A DNA stretch of 64,000 bases from Nostoc sp. JL34 (GTDB lineage Bacteria > Cyanobacteriota > Cyanobacteriia > Cyanobacteriales > Nostocaceae): NCBI RefSeq assembly GCF_017114945.1, contig NZ_JABXKQ010000044.1, positions 236,951 through 300,950 of the forward strand, written 5' to 3'. Below the pieces are notes generated by a model, which was not told where the DNA came from, did no database searches, and was given only the letters and a program-made list of their open reading frames with translations. The position numbers and the translations under genes are program-made. Below, one piece after another: positions 1 to 11,500 of the stretch. How positions within the stretch are numbered: the first letter of the stretch is position 1; each line of letters starts with the position of its first letter.

Positions 1-3000
1 GTGTGCCAGCGAAAGTCTGCACAGCAGGTCTGGGTCGGTCTGTGGATAACGACAATAAAGCTGGTGCATCTTTGAGTTGCTGTTGCCAGTAACTCAGATG
101 GCTTTGCAGCACATTTCCTTGTAACCAGTTTCGCTGCCAGATGGCAAAATCTGCATACTGAATCGCTAATGGTGTTAAAGGTGATGGTCGACCTTGAGAA
201 TAAGCATTGTAAAGTGCTGCTAGTTCTTGCACAAACACACCTATTGACCAAGCATCAGAGACTACATGGTGCATACACATTAACAAGATGTGTTCTGTCT
301 CATTAAGAACTACTAATGTAGCCCTAATTAATGCTTCACTAGCCAGATCAAATGGTTGAATAGCTTGTTTTTGTGCTAATTGCTGTACGGCTATTTCTTG
401 TTCGGTTGTGGATAAATGCTGACACTCAACAGCTGAGACTGTCCAATTTGGTTGTGTTTGGATGATTTGAGTTGGTTGTCCGTTAACGGCGACGAAATTG
501 GTACGTAAGGCTTCGTGGCGATAAATAATTTCTTGTAAGCTTTGCTCTAAAGCAACTTGATTGATATTTCCGACTAGACGTAAAGCTATGGATAAATTGT
601 ATAAGGCACTGTTCGACTCTAATTTGTCTAAAAACCACAAACGCTGTTGAGCAAAAGACAGTGGTAAGTCTGCATTTTTTGGTCTTGGTAAGATAGGCAG
701 TGCAGACATATCTAAGTCCTGTTGCTGCAACTGCTCAATTGCTTGTGCTAATTCCGCTACTGTCGCTTTGGCAAACAACTCACGCAATGGTAGTTCCACT
801 TTGAAAATGTTGCGGATGCGTGAAACCAGTTGCGTTGCTAGTAGCGAGTGTCCTCCAAGTTCAAAGAAGTTATCATTAATGCCCACTTGCTCTACTTTCA
901 GCACTTGCGCCCAAATTTGTGCCAGCATTTCTTCAACGGGGGTGCGCGGGGCTATATATTTGTCTTTAAGTTCGCTGTGTAAATCTGGTGCGGGTAGGAT
1001 GCGGCGGTCTACTTTACCGCTAGGAGTTAGTGGCAGGGACTCCAACATCACAAAACCATTTGGCACCATGTACTCTGGCAGTTTTGCTTTTAGGGATTGG
1101 CGCAGTTCACTGATTGTGAGCGTACAATGCTGATGCGGCACTATGTAGGCGACTAAGTGTTTATCACCTGGAGTATCTTCGCGGGCGATGACACAACATG
1201 CCTGCACATCACCATGTTGACTCAGTACTGCTTCAACCTCGCCTAACTCAATGCGGAAACCGCGTATTTTTACTTGGTTATCAATTCGCCCCAAGTATTC
1301 GATGTTGCCATCAGACAAATAACGAGCTAAGTCCCCAGTTTTGTAAAGGCGTGAGTACTTCGTACACTCTTCGTGAACGGAATTAGAGGATTGGTTCTCT
1401 GTTTCCCCCCTGCCCCCTGCTCCCTGCCCCCTGCCTCTTTGAAAGGGATTGGGTATAAATTTTTCTTGTGTTAAGTCAGCTTGGTTGAGGTAGCCACGCG
1501 CTAAAGGGACACCACCAATGTATAATTTTCCTGCTACACCGATAGGTACAGGCTGTAGATACTTATCCAGGATATACATTTGTGTATTAGCGATGGGACG
1601 ACCAATCGGAGGAAGTAGCGGCCAAGTGTCCACGGAATTAGTCAGAGTAAAAGTGGTGACTGCATGGCTCTCCGATGGCCCATAATGATTGTGCAAAGTA
1701 CAATCACTTAGTTTGCTTAACCAATGAGAAATGGCGGGAGTAATCTGCAACTGTTCGCCAGCAGTAATGATTTCTCGGAGATTACTAGTAACTGATTCAC
1801 TACCAACAGCTACTTCAGCTAGTTGCTGTAAGGCAACAAAGGGAACAAACAGTCTCTCAACAGCTTTTTCTTGGAGAAAAGCTAACAAAGCCAAAGCATC
1901 GCGGCGCAATTCGTCCCCAATTAAGAGCAATGTGCCTCCAGAACACCAAGTAGAAAATATTTCTTGGAAGGAGACATCAAAGCTGATTGGAGCAAATTGC
2001 AGGGTTTTTGCTCCACTAGAAATTGTCAAATTTTCCAGATGCCACAGGATCAAATTGCAAAGAGCAAGCTGATTCATGGCTACACCTTTAGGTTTACCTG
2101 TAGAACCAGAGGTGTAAATCACATAACCTAAGTTACCAGGTTGTATACCAGTGATGGCATTATGCTGACTTGAGTTAGAAATTGCCTGCCAGTCAGTATC
2201 TAAGCAAACAAGATGTGCTTGATGCTCAGGCAGTCTCTCAAGGAGTCGCTGCTGGGTTAGTAGCACTGAAACTTGAGCATCTTCAAGCATGAAACTCAGG
2301 CGCTCGCTGGGATATTCTGGGTCAAGTGGCACATAAGCCCCACCTGCCTTGAGAATTCCCAACAATGCCACTACCATTTCTAATGAACGCTCCACACATA
2401 AACCGACCAGCACATCGGCTTTCACACCCAAAGACTGCAAGTAATGTGCCAACTGGTTAGCGCGACAGTTCAATTGCTGGTAAGTCAGTTGTTGATTTTC
2501 AAACACCACTGCTACAGCATCTGGTGTACGCTCCACCTGCTCCTCAAACAACTGATGGATACACTTATCAAGGGGATAGTCAGTTTGAGTATCGTTCCAC
2601 TCGACAAGTAACTTTCGTTGTTCCGCTTTTGTCAGCAGGGGCAATTGCGAAATTTGCTCTTTGGGATTAGCAACAATGCCTTCTAGCAAAGTTACAAAAT
2701 GACCCGCCATCCGCTCGATAGTACCTGGATCAAACAAGTCGGTGTTGTACTCCCACGTACTCACTAGTCCAGTGCTAGTGTTTTCCATGAATAAAGTCAA
2801 ATCAAACTTGGCAGTTGTCCTTTCTGTCACTAATGGACTGACAGTTAACCCAGTTAGATCCACTTGAGATATGGAAGCATTTTGGAGGAGAAACATCACC
2901 TGAAACAACGGTGTATGGCTGAGATCCCGTTCTGGCTGCAATGCTTTTACTAACTCCTCAAAGGGCAGGTCTGAATGAGCGTAAGCTTGCGACATCAGTT

Positions 3001-4183
3001 GACGCACTCGACTCAGCAACTGCTTAAAACTGGGATTACCTGACAAATCAGTACGTAGCACTAAGGTATTGACAAAAAAGCCAATCAAGTCTTCAGTTTC
3101 CAAGCGATCGCGGTTAGCAATGGGCGTACCCACTAAAATGTCATCAGAGCCTGTATAGCGATAAAGTAAGGTAACATAAGCTGTGAACAGCGTCGTGAAC
3201 AGGGTGGCTTTTTCTTGCTTACTAAAATTGGCAAGTGCTTCACTCAGTTCAATTGAAAGTTTTATATGTTGACGCGCTCCTCGGAAAGTTTGAATGGCTG
3301 GTCTAGGTCTGTCTGTGGGTAATTCTAGTAAGCTAGGAGCGTTTTTGAGTAGTTGCTGCCAGTAGTTAAGCTGCCTTTGGAGTACCTCTGTTTGCAACCA
3401 CTGCCGTTGCCAAATAGCAAAGTCGGCATACTGAATTTGTAGCTCAGGTAGCTCTGGGGAAAAGTTATTGCACAGAGCTGAGTAAATGGTTGCTAACTCC
3501 CGCATCAATACACCCACTGACCAAGCATCGAAGACAATGTGGTGTAATGTTAGTAACAAGACGTGTTCTACCTCTGTGAGTTGAAGCACAGAAGCTCGGA
3601 TTAAACCAGAGTTAGCGAGGTCAAAGGGTCGAATAGCTTCTGCCGTGGCTAATTGCTGGCAAGCGATTTCTTTTTCACTTTCAGGTAGTTCTGTTAGGTC
3701 TACTACTGACAAATTTAAGGTTAAGCTTTCAGCAATTATCTGAATTGGCTGCTCGTTAAAGGTTCGGAAGTTGGTACGTAAGGCTTCGTGGCGAGCAATA
3801 ATTTTGTTGAGGCTTTGCTCTAGTGCCACGACGTTTAGATTGCCACGAAGTCGTAGAGCTGCTTGCTCGTTGTAAAAGGGGTTATTTGGTTCTAACTGGT
3901 TCAATAACCAGATTTGTTCTTGGCCAAAAGACAAAGGTAAGTTCTGAGTGCGATCGGCTTTGATCGGGGGTAAATCAGTATCAGTGGCGATACCTCCGGT
4001 GAGCTTCGCTAACTCATTTTTCTGGTGCAGCCACAAAATAAGTTCTGTTTTATTCTGAACTAATAAGTCACGAGTTTCTGCTGTCAATACTCCCTTTGGA
4101 GCATTAGCACGCAACTGTTCACCATCAACCCACAATTTCACACCTTGCTGAGAAAGTTCAGCTACAAATTGCTTGATATTCAT
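1..4183 (-). CDS. NRPS, 5' part: TubC docking-C-A(Pro-like)-PCP-C(partial)
   Basis: The reading frame stays open from an ATG at 4183 to base 1, so the C-terminal part lies outside the window (about 1394 codons seen). Order: TubC-type N-terminal docking domain (residues 1-55); condensation domain with HHIVFDAWS near 3530; adenylation domain near 2540-1010; carrier protein with the LGGHS site near 850; and a second, truncated condensation domain with HHVVSDAWS near 260. The A-domain pocket residues read D-V-Q-F-I-A-H-A-V(-K), which matches proline/methylproline-type codes. No epimerase or N-methyltransferase is visible. It follows the 1420-aa PKS by 64 bp and should take its beta-keto acyl chain through the docking domain. 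A repeat-derived insert of about 25 residues sits just before the YKTGD motif (around 1357-1441). Function is sure; substrate is inferred from the code only. Confidence 0.93.
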   Translation of the reverse strand, partial: MNIKQFVAELSQQGVKLWVDGEQLRANAPKGVLTAETRDLLVQNKTELILWLHQKNELAKLTGGIATDTDLPPIKADRTQNLPLSFGQEQIWLLNQLEPNNPFYNEQAALRLRGNLNVVALEQSLNKIIARHEALRTNFRTFNEQPIQIIAESLTLNLSVVDLTELPESEKEIACQQLATAEAIRPFDLANSGLIRASVLQLTEVEHVLLLTLHHIVFDAWSVGVLMRELATIYSALCNNFSPELPELQIQYADFAIWQRQWLQTEVLQRQLNYWQQLLKNAPSLLELPTDRPRPAIQTFRGARQHIKLSIELSEALANFSKQEKATLFTTLFTAYVTLLYRYTGSDDILVGTPIANRDRLETEDLIGFFVNTLVLRTDLSGNPSFKQLLSRVRQLMSQAYAHSDLPFEELVKALQPERDLSHTPLFQVMFLLQNASISQVDLTGLTVSPLVTERTTAKFDLTLFMENTSTGLVSTWEYNTDLFDPGTIERMAGHFVTLLEGIVANPKEQISQLPLLTKAEQRKLLVEWNDTQTDYPLDKCIHQLFEEQVERTPDAVAVVFENQQLTYQQLNCRANQLAHYLQSLGVKADVLVGLCVERSLEMVVALLGILKAGGAYVPLDPEYPSERLSFMLEDAQVSVLLTQQRLLERLPEHQAHLVCLDTDWQAISNSSQHNAITGIQPGNLGYVIYTSGSTGKPKGVAMNQLALCNLILWHLENLTISSGAKTLQFAPISFDVSFQEIFSTWCSGGTLLLIGDELRRDALALLAFLQEKAVERLFVPFVALQQLAEVAVGSESVTSNLREIITAGEQLQITPAISHWLSKLSDCTLHNHYGPSESHAVTTFTLTNSVDTWPLLPPIGRPIANTQMYILDKYLQPVPIGVAGKLYIGGVPLARGYLNQADLTQEKFIPNPFQRGRGQGAGGRGETENQSSNSVHEECTKYSRLYKTGDLARYLSDGNIEYLGRIDNQVKIRGFRIELGEVEAVLSQHGDVQACCVIAREDTPGDKHLVAYIVPHQHCTLTISELRQSLKAKLPEYMVPNGFVMLESLPLTPSGKVDRRILPAPDLHSELKDKYIAPRTPVEEMLAQIWAQVLKVEQVGINDNFFELGGHSLLATQLVSRIRNIFKVELPLRELFAKATVAELAQAIEQLQQQDLDMSALPILPRPKNADLPLSFAQQRLWFLDKLESNSALYNLSIALRLVGNINQVALEQSLQEIIYRHEALRTNFVAVNGQPTQIIQTQPNWTVSAVECQHLSTTEQEIAVQQLAQKQAIQPFDLASEALIRATLVVLNETEHILLMCMHHVVSDAWSIGVFVQELAALYNAYSQGRPSPLTPLAIQYADFAIWQRNWLQGNVLQSHLSYWQQQLKDAPALLSLSTDRPRPAVQTFAGT
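1404..1436. repeat. G-rich tandem repeat inside an NRPS A domain
   Basis: CCCCCTG/CTCCCTG-type units lie in frame in the Pro-like A domain. On the coding strand they give a Gly/Arg/Gln-rich stretch between the ARGYL...NPF region and the YKTGD motif. The other A domains of this cluster, except the Thr one, lack extra residues at this point, so this is a repeat insertion tolerated in a surface loop. Confidence 0.75.
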
Positions 4184-4247
4184 ATAATTATTACCTTCAT
4201 ACCGTCAACTAATTCGTAATTCATAATTAATAGCTATTTGATGTCGA

Positions 4248-7200
4248 TCATATTGCTATTTCTTCTCTATCAATTGCACCTAAGTTTATATCTGGTTCTG
4301 GATGTTGTTTCTCTAGCTTTAGTGCTATTTCAGCTATTGTGGGAGACTCAAACAAACTTGCGAGAGATAATTTGATATAAAAAATATTTCGTAATCGGGA
4401 CAAAACCTGAACAGCTACTAAGGAATCTCCTCCCAATTCAAAAAAGTTGTCATTGATTCCCACTTGCTTGATACCCAAGAATTCTTGCCAGATATCAGCA
4501 ATTTTTTGCTCAAGTTCATCGCGGGGAGCTATATATGAATTTGGCAAATCAGGTCTTGAATAGAGTGCAGATAAGTTTTCTGGCTGAAAATTATCCGACT
4601 TTCTTTGTAATGAAAGCTGTGATTTTTGGTCAGTCTCATTTTGTCCAAACTTTGTGCTAAACGCGACTGGTATAGAAGCTTGAGCCATAATAATCTTATG
4701 CTCAAACGCTTCAGTTTCTGGAAAAGCAGCAACTTGGACAAAATCTTGAGCGCGTAATGCTTCAAACCACTCATTTTTGATAATAAAAGGCTGACCTGGG
4801 CTGCGTCTATTATCATCTAAAAGTTTCAACAGCAGACCCCAAGTGATATCAAAGTCTATTTTCGGCTGAGTAATTTCCCACACTAAGAGGAAACCGCCAG
4901 GAGCTAATAAAGAGCGCACATGGTGGAGTGTTTGATCTATGTTCCGAGTTGCGTGCAACACATTAGAGGCGATGATAATATCAAAGCTAGACTTTTCAAA
5001 TCCTTGCTCAGTTGGCGACTTGTCTATATCTAGTAATCGATATTCAACAAATGGATAGTCCTTAAATTTCTGTTGGGCTTTAGTCAGGAAGCCGCTACCA
5101 ATATCAGTAAAAGTATAGTTGGTTTGTTTTGAAGGCAACACAGGTAGTAATGCTTGCGTAGACATACCAGTTCCCCCGCCGATTTCCAGAACTCTCAGGT
5201 GAACTGATGATGGCAATGACCTGACAACTTGTTCCAGGCTTGAGCGCAAGATAGAGTTGTAGTAATTTAGTAATCCCAATTCTGAATTTGAACCGTTGTT
5301 TTCTTCTTGATAAATCAGTTCATTGAAAAACTCTAAGGGTTCTTGTTCACCAACAACAACGGCAGCTAAATTTTCACCACAACGCTGTACTAAATCTACT
5401 GTTAGAGATTTAGCAGCCATTCTCACTCTGACTTCTTCTAAAAGTTCATGAATCAAATCTTGCGAACATGGCACTAGTCCAGTAAATAACCCCTCCTGTT
5501 GCTGTAGTTGTCCTTGCACCACTAATATTTGCAACCATCTACACACTAATTGTTGATAACGAGGAGTTATATGGCATTGCGTTAACAAATTCTCCAAAGA
5601 ATACTTTTCTTCGGCATTCTTAAAAGCCCCTAATTGCTTGAATGCAAAGTTGATGTAGGCTGTACATAAACGATCCAAGCACTGTCTGTTCTCTTGATAT
5701 GTTAACTCGTTGAGTTCTCCATCTCTAACACTTGCTTGATTCTGGCCTGCTTCTATGAGCGATGTCCACAATTGTGATGTTGTGGGTAAAGTTTGCAACT
5801 GCCCCCCAGTTGTTTTTTGTGGGGGGTCAATCCAATAACGTTGGCGCTCAAAGGGATAAGTCGGTAAGGGAAGACGATAATATTCCTCCTGACTATAGAA
5901 TCCAAACCAATCTATATTGACTCCAGCCAGCCAGAGTTGACCTAATGTATTGAATAAAACACGAGTATCGGATTGCTTTTCTTGAGGATGACGTACCGAA
6001 GTCAACACCGTTTGTGCGGCTGCTTTGTCTGGATGCCTTTTGGCTAATGTAGTGAGTGTGTGTCCTGGCCCCACTTCTAGTAAGACTTGCTCAGGTGTTG
6101 CCAATAATTTCTCTACACCTTGGGCAAACAGCACTGTGGAACGCAGATGTTGAGCGTAATACTCAGGATTTGTGGCTTGTGTGACTGTAATCCATGTACC
6201 AGTCAGGTTGGAAATATAAGGAATTTTTGGGGGATTTAAGGTAACTTTTTTGACTCGTTCTACAAATGCCTCTAAGATTGGTTCCATCATTTGCGAATGG
6301 AAAGCATGGGAAGTATGCAGACGGCGACATTCAACCCCTTGAGTAGCTAGCTGATTTTGTAGTGCCTCTATTGCTGCTATAGAACCGGAAACGACGCACT
6401 GCAAAGGTTGATTAATCGCTGCAACAGAAAGTTCCGATCCTAATAGGGATTTTACCTTGTCTGCCGGCAGGGGAACAGAAAGCATTGCCCCACTAGGAAG
6501 TTGCTGCATTATCTGTCCGCGTGCTGCTACCAGAGATAAAGCATCTTCTAGGGAAAAAACTCCTGCTAGAGTTGCTGCTACATACTCGCCAATACTATGA
6601 CCGATCGCAGCTACAGGATTCACTCCCCATGACTGCCATAATTTAGCTAGGGCGTATTCAATTACAAAAATAGCAGGTTGAGCGATCGCTGTTTGTTGAA
6701 GTTGCTGCGATGCCTCATCAATCTTTTCCTCACTGGGGTAAATAATATGACGTAAATCTTGCTCTAGCAAGGGTTTAAGAACTTCCGAGCAATAATCAAC
6801 TTGTTCTTTAAATACTGTCTCAGTTTCGTAAATTTCCCGCGCCATGTTGACATACTGAGAACCTTGACCAGGAAACATAAAGACAATAGACCGTTCTGTA
6901 ATCTCTGTATAATTGGTAAAAACTTGTTGAGCTGCTAAACTACTGAGATTTTTGACAGCATCTTCTAAGTCTTGACAAATTAACATCCGTCGATGATTAA
7001 AACCCCGGCGACCACTATTGAGCGTATAAGCTACATCGCCTAAGTTGAGTTCTGGATGCTCTTTTAAATGCGTGATTAAATTATTTGTCGCCTTCTCCAG
7101 TGCAGTTGCAGTCTTAGCAGAAAGTACCAAAAGTTGATAATTTCTCCCCTGCTCCCCTGCTCCCCTGCTCCCCTGCTCTAACAAAGGAGTTTCTTCCAAA

Positions 7201-8510
7201 ATCACATGAGCATTCGTCCCCCCCATACCAAAAGAACTAACTCCAGCACGGCGAGGGGTGTTATTTGTTTTCCATTCAGTTAGGGTTGTATTGACGTAAA
7301 AAGGACTGTTGGCAAAATCAATTTTGGGATTAGGTGTCTCAAAGTGCAAACTAGGAGGCAGCATTTGATGTTGCAGTGCTAATGCAGTCTTAATCAAACC
7401 TGCGACACCTGCTGCTGTATCCAAATGTCCAAAGTTGGTTTTTACCGAACCAATAGCGCAGAAGCCTTTTTTATCAGTACTTTCAGTAAAAGCTTGAGTT
7501 AAAGCTGCGATTTCAATCGGATCTCCTAAAGGTGTAGCGGTGCCATGAGCTTCAATATAGGAAATTGTTTCGGCATCTACACCAGCTATAGCTTGAGCTT
7601 CGCTAATGACTGCTGCTTGACCACTGACACTGGGAGCAGTGTAGCCGACTTTCATTGCACCATCATTATTGATCGCTGAGCCTTTAATAATTGCATGAAT
7701 GTGGTCGCGATCGCTTATTGCATCTTTTAATCTTTTCAATACCACAATACCTGCACCGCTACCGGCAACAGTTCCTTGTGCTTGAGCATCAAAAACACGA
7801 CAGTGTCCATCAGGAGAAAGAATCATTTCCTCTTGATACAAATAACCTCTTTTTTGGGGAATGCTGATAGAAACTCCACCAGCTAAAGCCATATCACATT
7901 CACCATTTAATAGACTTTGACAAGCTAAATGAACAGCAACTAAAGAAGTAGAACAGGCAGTTTGCACATTCACGGCTGGCCCTGTTAAGTTGAGTTTATA
8001 AGCAACTCGTGACGGCAAAAAATCTTTATCGTTGGAAATTCCCAATTGGAGAAGGCTAAATGTCTCTAATAATTGATGATGAGGATAGAGATTATTGAGC
8101 AAATAACTATTTATCCCCACACCACCATAAACCCCTATTAAACCGTTGTAAGTTTGTGGGTTATAACCAGCCTTTTCTACAGCTTCGCAAGCTAATTCTA
8201 AAAATAGGCGTTGTTGTGGATCTATTAACTCAGCTTCTTTAGCACTATAAGTAAAGAAATTTGCATCAAACAATTCAATCTCTGATAAAGCAGCACTAGC
8301 TTTCACATAATTAGAATTACTCAGCAAATCTGGAGAAACACCAGATTTTATCAATTCTTCATCTGTCAACCAGGAGATAGACTCTACACCATCACGTAGA
8401 TTTTGCCAAAAAGATTCAATATCTTTTGCCCCTGGAAAGCGCCCAGCAGTAGCAATTATTGCTATCTCAGAATTGTTTAAATCATTATTATTAACTGAAT
8501 CTACTTTCAT
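4248..8510 (-). CDS. Type I PKS: KS-AT-cMT-ACP
   Basis: 1420 aa. The ketosynthase is complete: Cys186 in TACSTS, His322 in EAHGT and His362 in NFGHL. The acyltransferase has Ser639 in GHSIGE and HAFH at 735-738, the pattern of malonyl-CoA selection. After the AT comes a long linker and a C-methyltransferase with a GGGTG SAM motif. The ACP has phosphopantetheine Ser1363 in GGDS. There is no KR, DH or ER, so the module should leave a beta-ketone and may add one or two alpha-methyl groups. It overlaps the preceding NRPS gene by 4 bp. By order it extends the Phe-loaded chain and passes it to the TubC-bearing NRPS at 4183. The C-terminal tail after the ACP ends in an acidic/hydrophobic stretch, a possible docking motif. 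Residues 445-456 come from a G-rich repeat (7144-7178). Confidence 0.95.
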   Translation of the reverse strand: MKVDSVNNNDLNNSEIAIIATAGRFPGAKDIESFWQNLRDGVESISWLTDEELIKSGVSPDLLSNSNYVKASAALSEIELFDANFFTYSAKEAELIDPQQRLFLELACEAVEKAGYNPQTYNGLIGVYGGVGINSYLLNNLYPHHQLLETFSLLQLGISNDKDFLPSRVAYKLNLTGPAVNVQTACSTSLVAVHLACQSLLNGECDMALAGGVSISIPQKRGYLYQEEMILSPDGHCRVFDAQAQGTVAGSGAGIVVLKRLKDAISDRDHIHAIIKGSAINNDGAMKVGYTAPSVSGQAAVISEAQAIAGVDAETISYIEAHGTATPLGDPIEIAALTQAFTESTDKKGFCAIGSVKTNFGHLDTAAGVAGLIKTALALQHQMLPPSLHFETPNPKIDFANSPFYVNTTLTEWKTNNTPRRAGVSSFGMGGTNAHVILEETPLLEQGSRGAGEQGRNYQLLVLSAKTATALEKATNNLITHLKEHPELNLGDVAYTLNSGRRGFNHRRMLICQDLEDAVKNLSSLAAQQVFTNYTEITERSIVFMFPGQGSQYVNMAREIYETETVFKEQVDYCSEVLKPLLEQDLRHIIYPSEEKIDEASQQLQQTAIAQPAIFVIEYALAKLWQSWGVNPVAAIGHSIGEYVAATLAGVFSLEDALSLVAARGQIMQQLPSGAMLSVPLPADKVKSLLGSELSVAAINQPLQCVVSGSIAAIEALQNQLATQGVECRRLHTSHAFHSQMMEPILEAFVERVKKVTLNPPKIPYISNLTGTWITVTQATNPEYYAQHLRSTVLFAQGVEKLLATPEQVLLEVGPGHTLTTLAKRHPDKAAAQTVLTSVRHPQEKQSDTRVLFNTLGQLWLAGVNIDWFGFYSQEEYYRLPLPTYPFERQRYWIDPPQKTTGGQLQTLPTTSQLWTSLIEAGQNQASVRDGELNELTYQENRQCLDRLCTAYINFAFKQLGAFKNAEEKYSLENLLTQCHITPRYQQLVCRWLQILVVQGQLQQQEGLFTGLVPCSQDLIHELLEEVRVRMAAKSLTVDLVQRCGENLAAVVVGEQEPLEFFNELIYQEENNGSNSELGLLNYYNSILRSSLEQVVRSLPSSVHLRVLEIGGGTGMSTQALLPVLPSKQTNYTFTDIGSGFLTKAQQKFKDYPFVEYRLLDIDKSPTEQGFEKSSFDIIIASNVLHATRNIDQTLHHVRSLLAPGGFLLVWEITQPKIDFDITWGLLLKLLDDNRRSPGQPFIIKNEWFEALRAQDFVQVAAFPETEAFEHKIIMAQASIPVAFSTKFGQNETDQKSQLSLQRKSDNFQPENLSALYSRPDLPNSYIAPRDELEQKIADIWQEFLGIKQVGINDNFFELGGDSLVAVQVLSRLRNIFYIKLSLASLFESPTIAEIALKLEKQHPEPDINLGAIDREEIAI
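7144..7178. repeat. 8-bp G-rich tandem repeat in the KS-AT linker of the PKS
   Basis: About 4.4 copies of CTCCCCTG lie in the coding sequence after the KS domain. Because 8 is not a multiple of 3, the units are read in shifting frames, giving Glu/Gln/Gly/Ser/Arg residues (about 445-456) without breaking the ORF. The same repeat type occurs in recJ (60885-60917). Confidence 0.8.
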
Positions 8511-11500
8511 TTCTTACCTTTTTTTTGAGAACGATGCTGTTGTCTAAGTTGTAATTGTTGATTTCTTAAAGATTTACTATCACTATGAGGTTGAATACGA
8601 GAACTCTTTTCTGTAAACGTATCTTCTTGATTGAATTTAGTATTCAAATATTGGCTTAAAGTATGTATAGTTGAGTAATTAAACATATCAACTATTGACA
8701 GTTGCAAACCAAATCTTTCTTGCAATTGCTGATTAATTTGTACTAGTAGTAACGAATGCCCTCCTAGTTCAAAGAAATTATTGTAAATTCCTACCTTTTC
8801 TAGTTCCAGCGCTTTTTGCCAAATGCCAGCAATGATTTTTTCTATTTCTGTATTTGGGATTACATAATCTGAGAGTTCCTGATGTAAATCTGGGTCAGGT
8901 AGAGCGCGACGGTCTACTTTGCCGTTAGGTGTCAGGGGTAAGGACTCCAGCATCACAAAAGCGGCTGGCACCATATACCCAGGCAGTTTATTAGAAAGGA
9001 ACTGTCGTAGTTCGCTGGTTGTGGGTGTTGCCTGTGAATGCGCTACTACGTAGGCGACTAAGCGTTTATTACCTGGAATTTCTTCACGGGCTATGACACA
9101 ACATGTCTGCACATCACCATGTTGGCTCAGTATTGCTTCAACCTCGCCTAACTCAATGCGGAAACCGCGTATTTTTACTTGGTTATCAATTCGCCCCAAG
9201 TATTCGATGTTGCCGTTTGGTAGGTAACGCGCCAAATCTCCAGTTTTATATAATTTACTCTTTCCTATCTCCTCAAACGGATTGGAGATGAATTTCTCTT
9301 GTGTCAACTCTGGACGGTTAAGGTAGCCTCTGGCTAACCCCACACCACCGATGTGTAACTCTCCAAGCACACCAATCGGCACTGGTTGTAAATTTTCGTC
9401 TAAAATGTAGACTTGTGTATTGGCGATCGCTCTACCAATAGTTATTTTCTCGTCATCATTGCATTTTGCGTTGCCTGTGGCTAGCGTAGCTATCGTGGCA
9501 CAGACAGTAGCTTCTGTTGGCCCGTAGGCGTTGAAGAAGTTTCTGCCAGCAGACCATTGCTTGATTAATTCAGCAGAACAGGCTTCTCCGGCTACAATTA
9601 CTGTTTGCAGTGCCGGAAGTTCCGACTCAGGCATAACTGCTAACGCCGATGGTGGTAGCGTGATATGCGTAATAGAATAATCACGTAATAGCTTAATTAA
9701 CGGCTTTCCTGGCAATAGAGAGTCTTTTGTTCCCAGGTAAAGTGTTGCACCTGACCCCAAAGCCATCACGACTTCCCAGATAGAAGCATCAAAACTGAAA
9801 GAGGCAAATTGAAGAATGTGACTATCCCAAGTCAAGCCAAAAGTTTGAATCTGAGCTTGAGCTAAGTTGCATAATCCCTTATGCTCAACCATAACGCCTT
9901 TAGGTCTGCCTGTTGAACCGGAAGTATAAATCACATTAGCTAGATGAAAAGCTCTGGCTCCACTGACAGGATTACCTTGATTGTTTTGGGTAATTTGTGA
10001 CCATACCTCATCTAAGCAGACAAGTTTCGCCCCAGAATTAGGCAATCTATCAACGAGTCGCTGCTGAGTTAACAGTAACGAAACTTGAGCATCTTCTAGC
10101 ATGAAGCTCAAACGCTCAGTTGGGTAATCGGGGTCAAGCGGTACATACGCTCCACCCGCCTTGAGAATCCCTAACAGGGATACCACCATTTCTACTGAAC
10201 GTTCTATACAAATGCCAACCAACACATCTGGTTTTACACCCAGAGTTTGCAGGTAATGCGCCAATTGATTCGCACGACAATTTAATTCCCGATAGGTCAA
10301 ATGCTCCTGCTCAAATACCACCGCTACTGCTTCGGGGATGCGCTCAACAAAGCTCTCAAACAACTGATGGATACACTTATCTTGGGGATAGTCTGCTTGA
10401 GTATTGTTCCATTCAACTAATAACTGCTGTTGCTCATATTCTGTAAGTATTGGCAATTGGGAAATTTGTTGCTGTGGATTAGCCACAATACTTTCAAGCA
10501 AGGTCACAAAATGACCAGTCATTTGCTCAATGGTGCTGCCATCAAACAAATCAGTGTTATATTCCCACCACCCCACCAGTCCAGTAGTAGTGTTCTCTAT
10601 TAATAAACCCAAATCAAACTTAGCAGTTGTCCCTTGTACCACTAATGGACTGACAGTCAACCCAGCAAGCTCTACTTGCTGCATGGGTGCATTCTGGAGG
10701 GAAAACGCCACTTGGAACAGTGGTGTGTGGCTAAGATCCCGTTCTGGCTGCAATGCTTCCACCAGCATTTCAAAAGGCAAGTCCTGATGAGAGTATGCAT
10801 CCATTGCCATTTCTCGAACGCGACCAAGTAATTCGCTAAAGCTAGGATTGCCTGCCAAGTTGGTACGCATCACTAAAGTGTTGACAAAAAAGCCAATTAA
10901 CCCTTCAATCTCACTGCGATCGCGGTTAGCAATTGGTGAACCAACCAAAATGTCTGCTTGTCCTGTGTAGCGATAAAGTAGAGTATCAAATGCTGCCAAC
11001 AGCGTCATAAAGAGGGTACAACCTTGCTCTTGGCTTAGTTTTACTAATTTATCGGTTAACTCAACTGACAGTACAAACTCCTGATGTGCGCCAGCGAAAG
11101 TCTGCACAGCAGGTCTTGGTCGGTCTGTGGGAAATGACAATAAAGCTGGTGCATCTTTTAGTTGCTGTTGCCAGTAACTCAGTTGGCTTTGGAGTACATC
11201 TCCTTGCAACCAGTTTCTCTGCCAAATTGCAAAATCTGCGTATTGAATCGGCAGTGGCGCTAAAGGTGACAACTGGTCTTGAGAATAAGCATCGTACAGT
11301 GCTGCTAGTTCTTGGACAAACACATCCATTGACCAACCATCAGAGACAATATGGTGCATACATACACCCAAGACATATTCTGTCTCATTAAGCACTACTA
11401 ATGTTGCTCTGATTAATGCTTCACTTGCCAAGTCAAAAGGTTGAATAGCTTGTTGTTGAGCTAATTGCTGTGCGGCTATTTCTTGTTCGCTTGTGGATAA

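Noticed and set aside
768..2072. Three plus-strand ORFs over the NRPS
   Set aside because: They are antisense shadows of the conserved NRPS frame; similar ones recur at each module (for example 9103, 11778, 16107).
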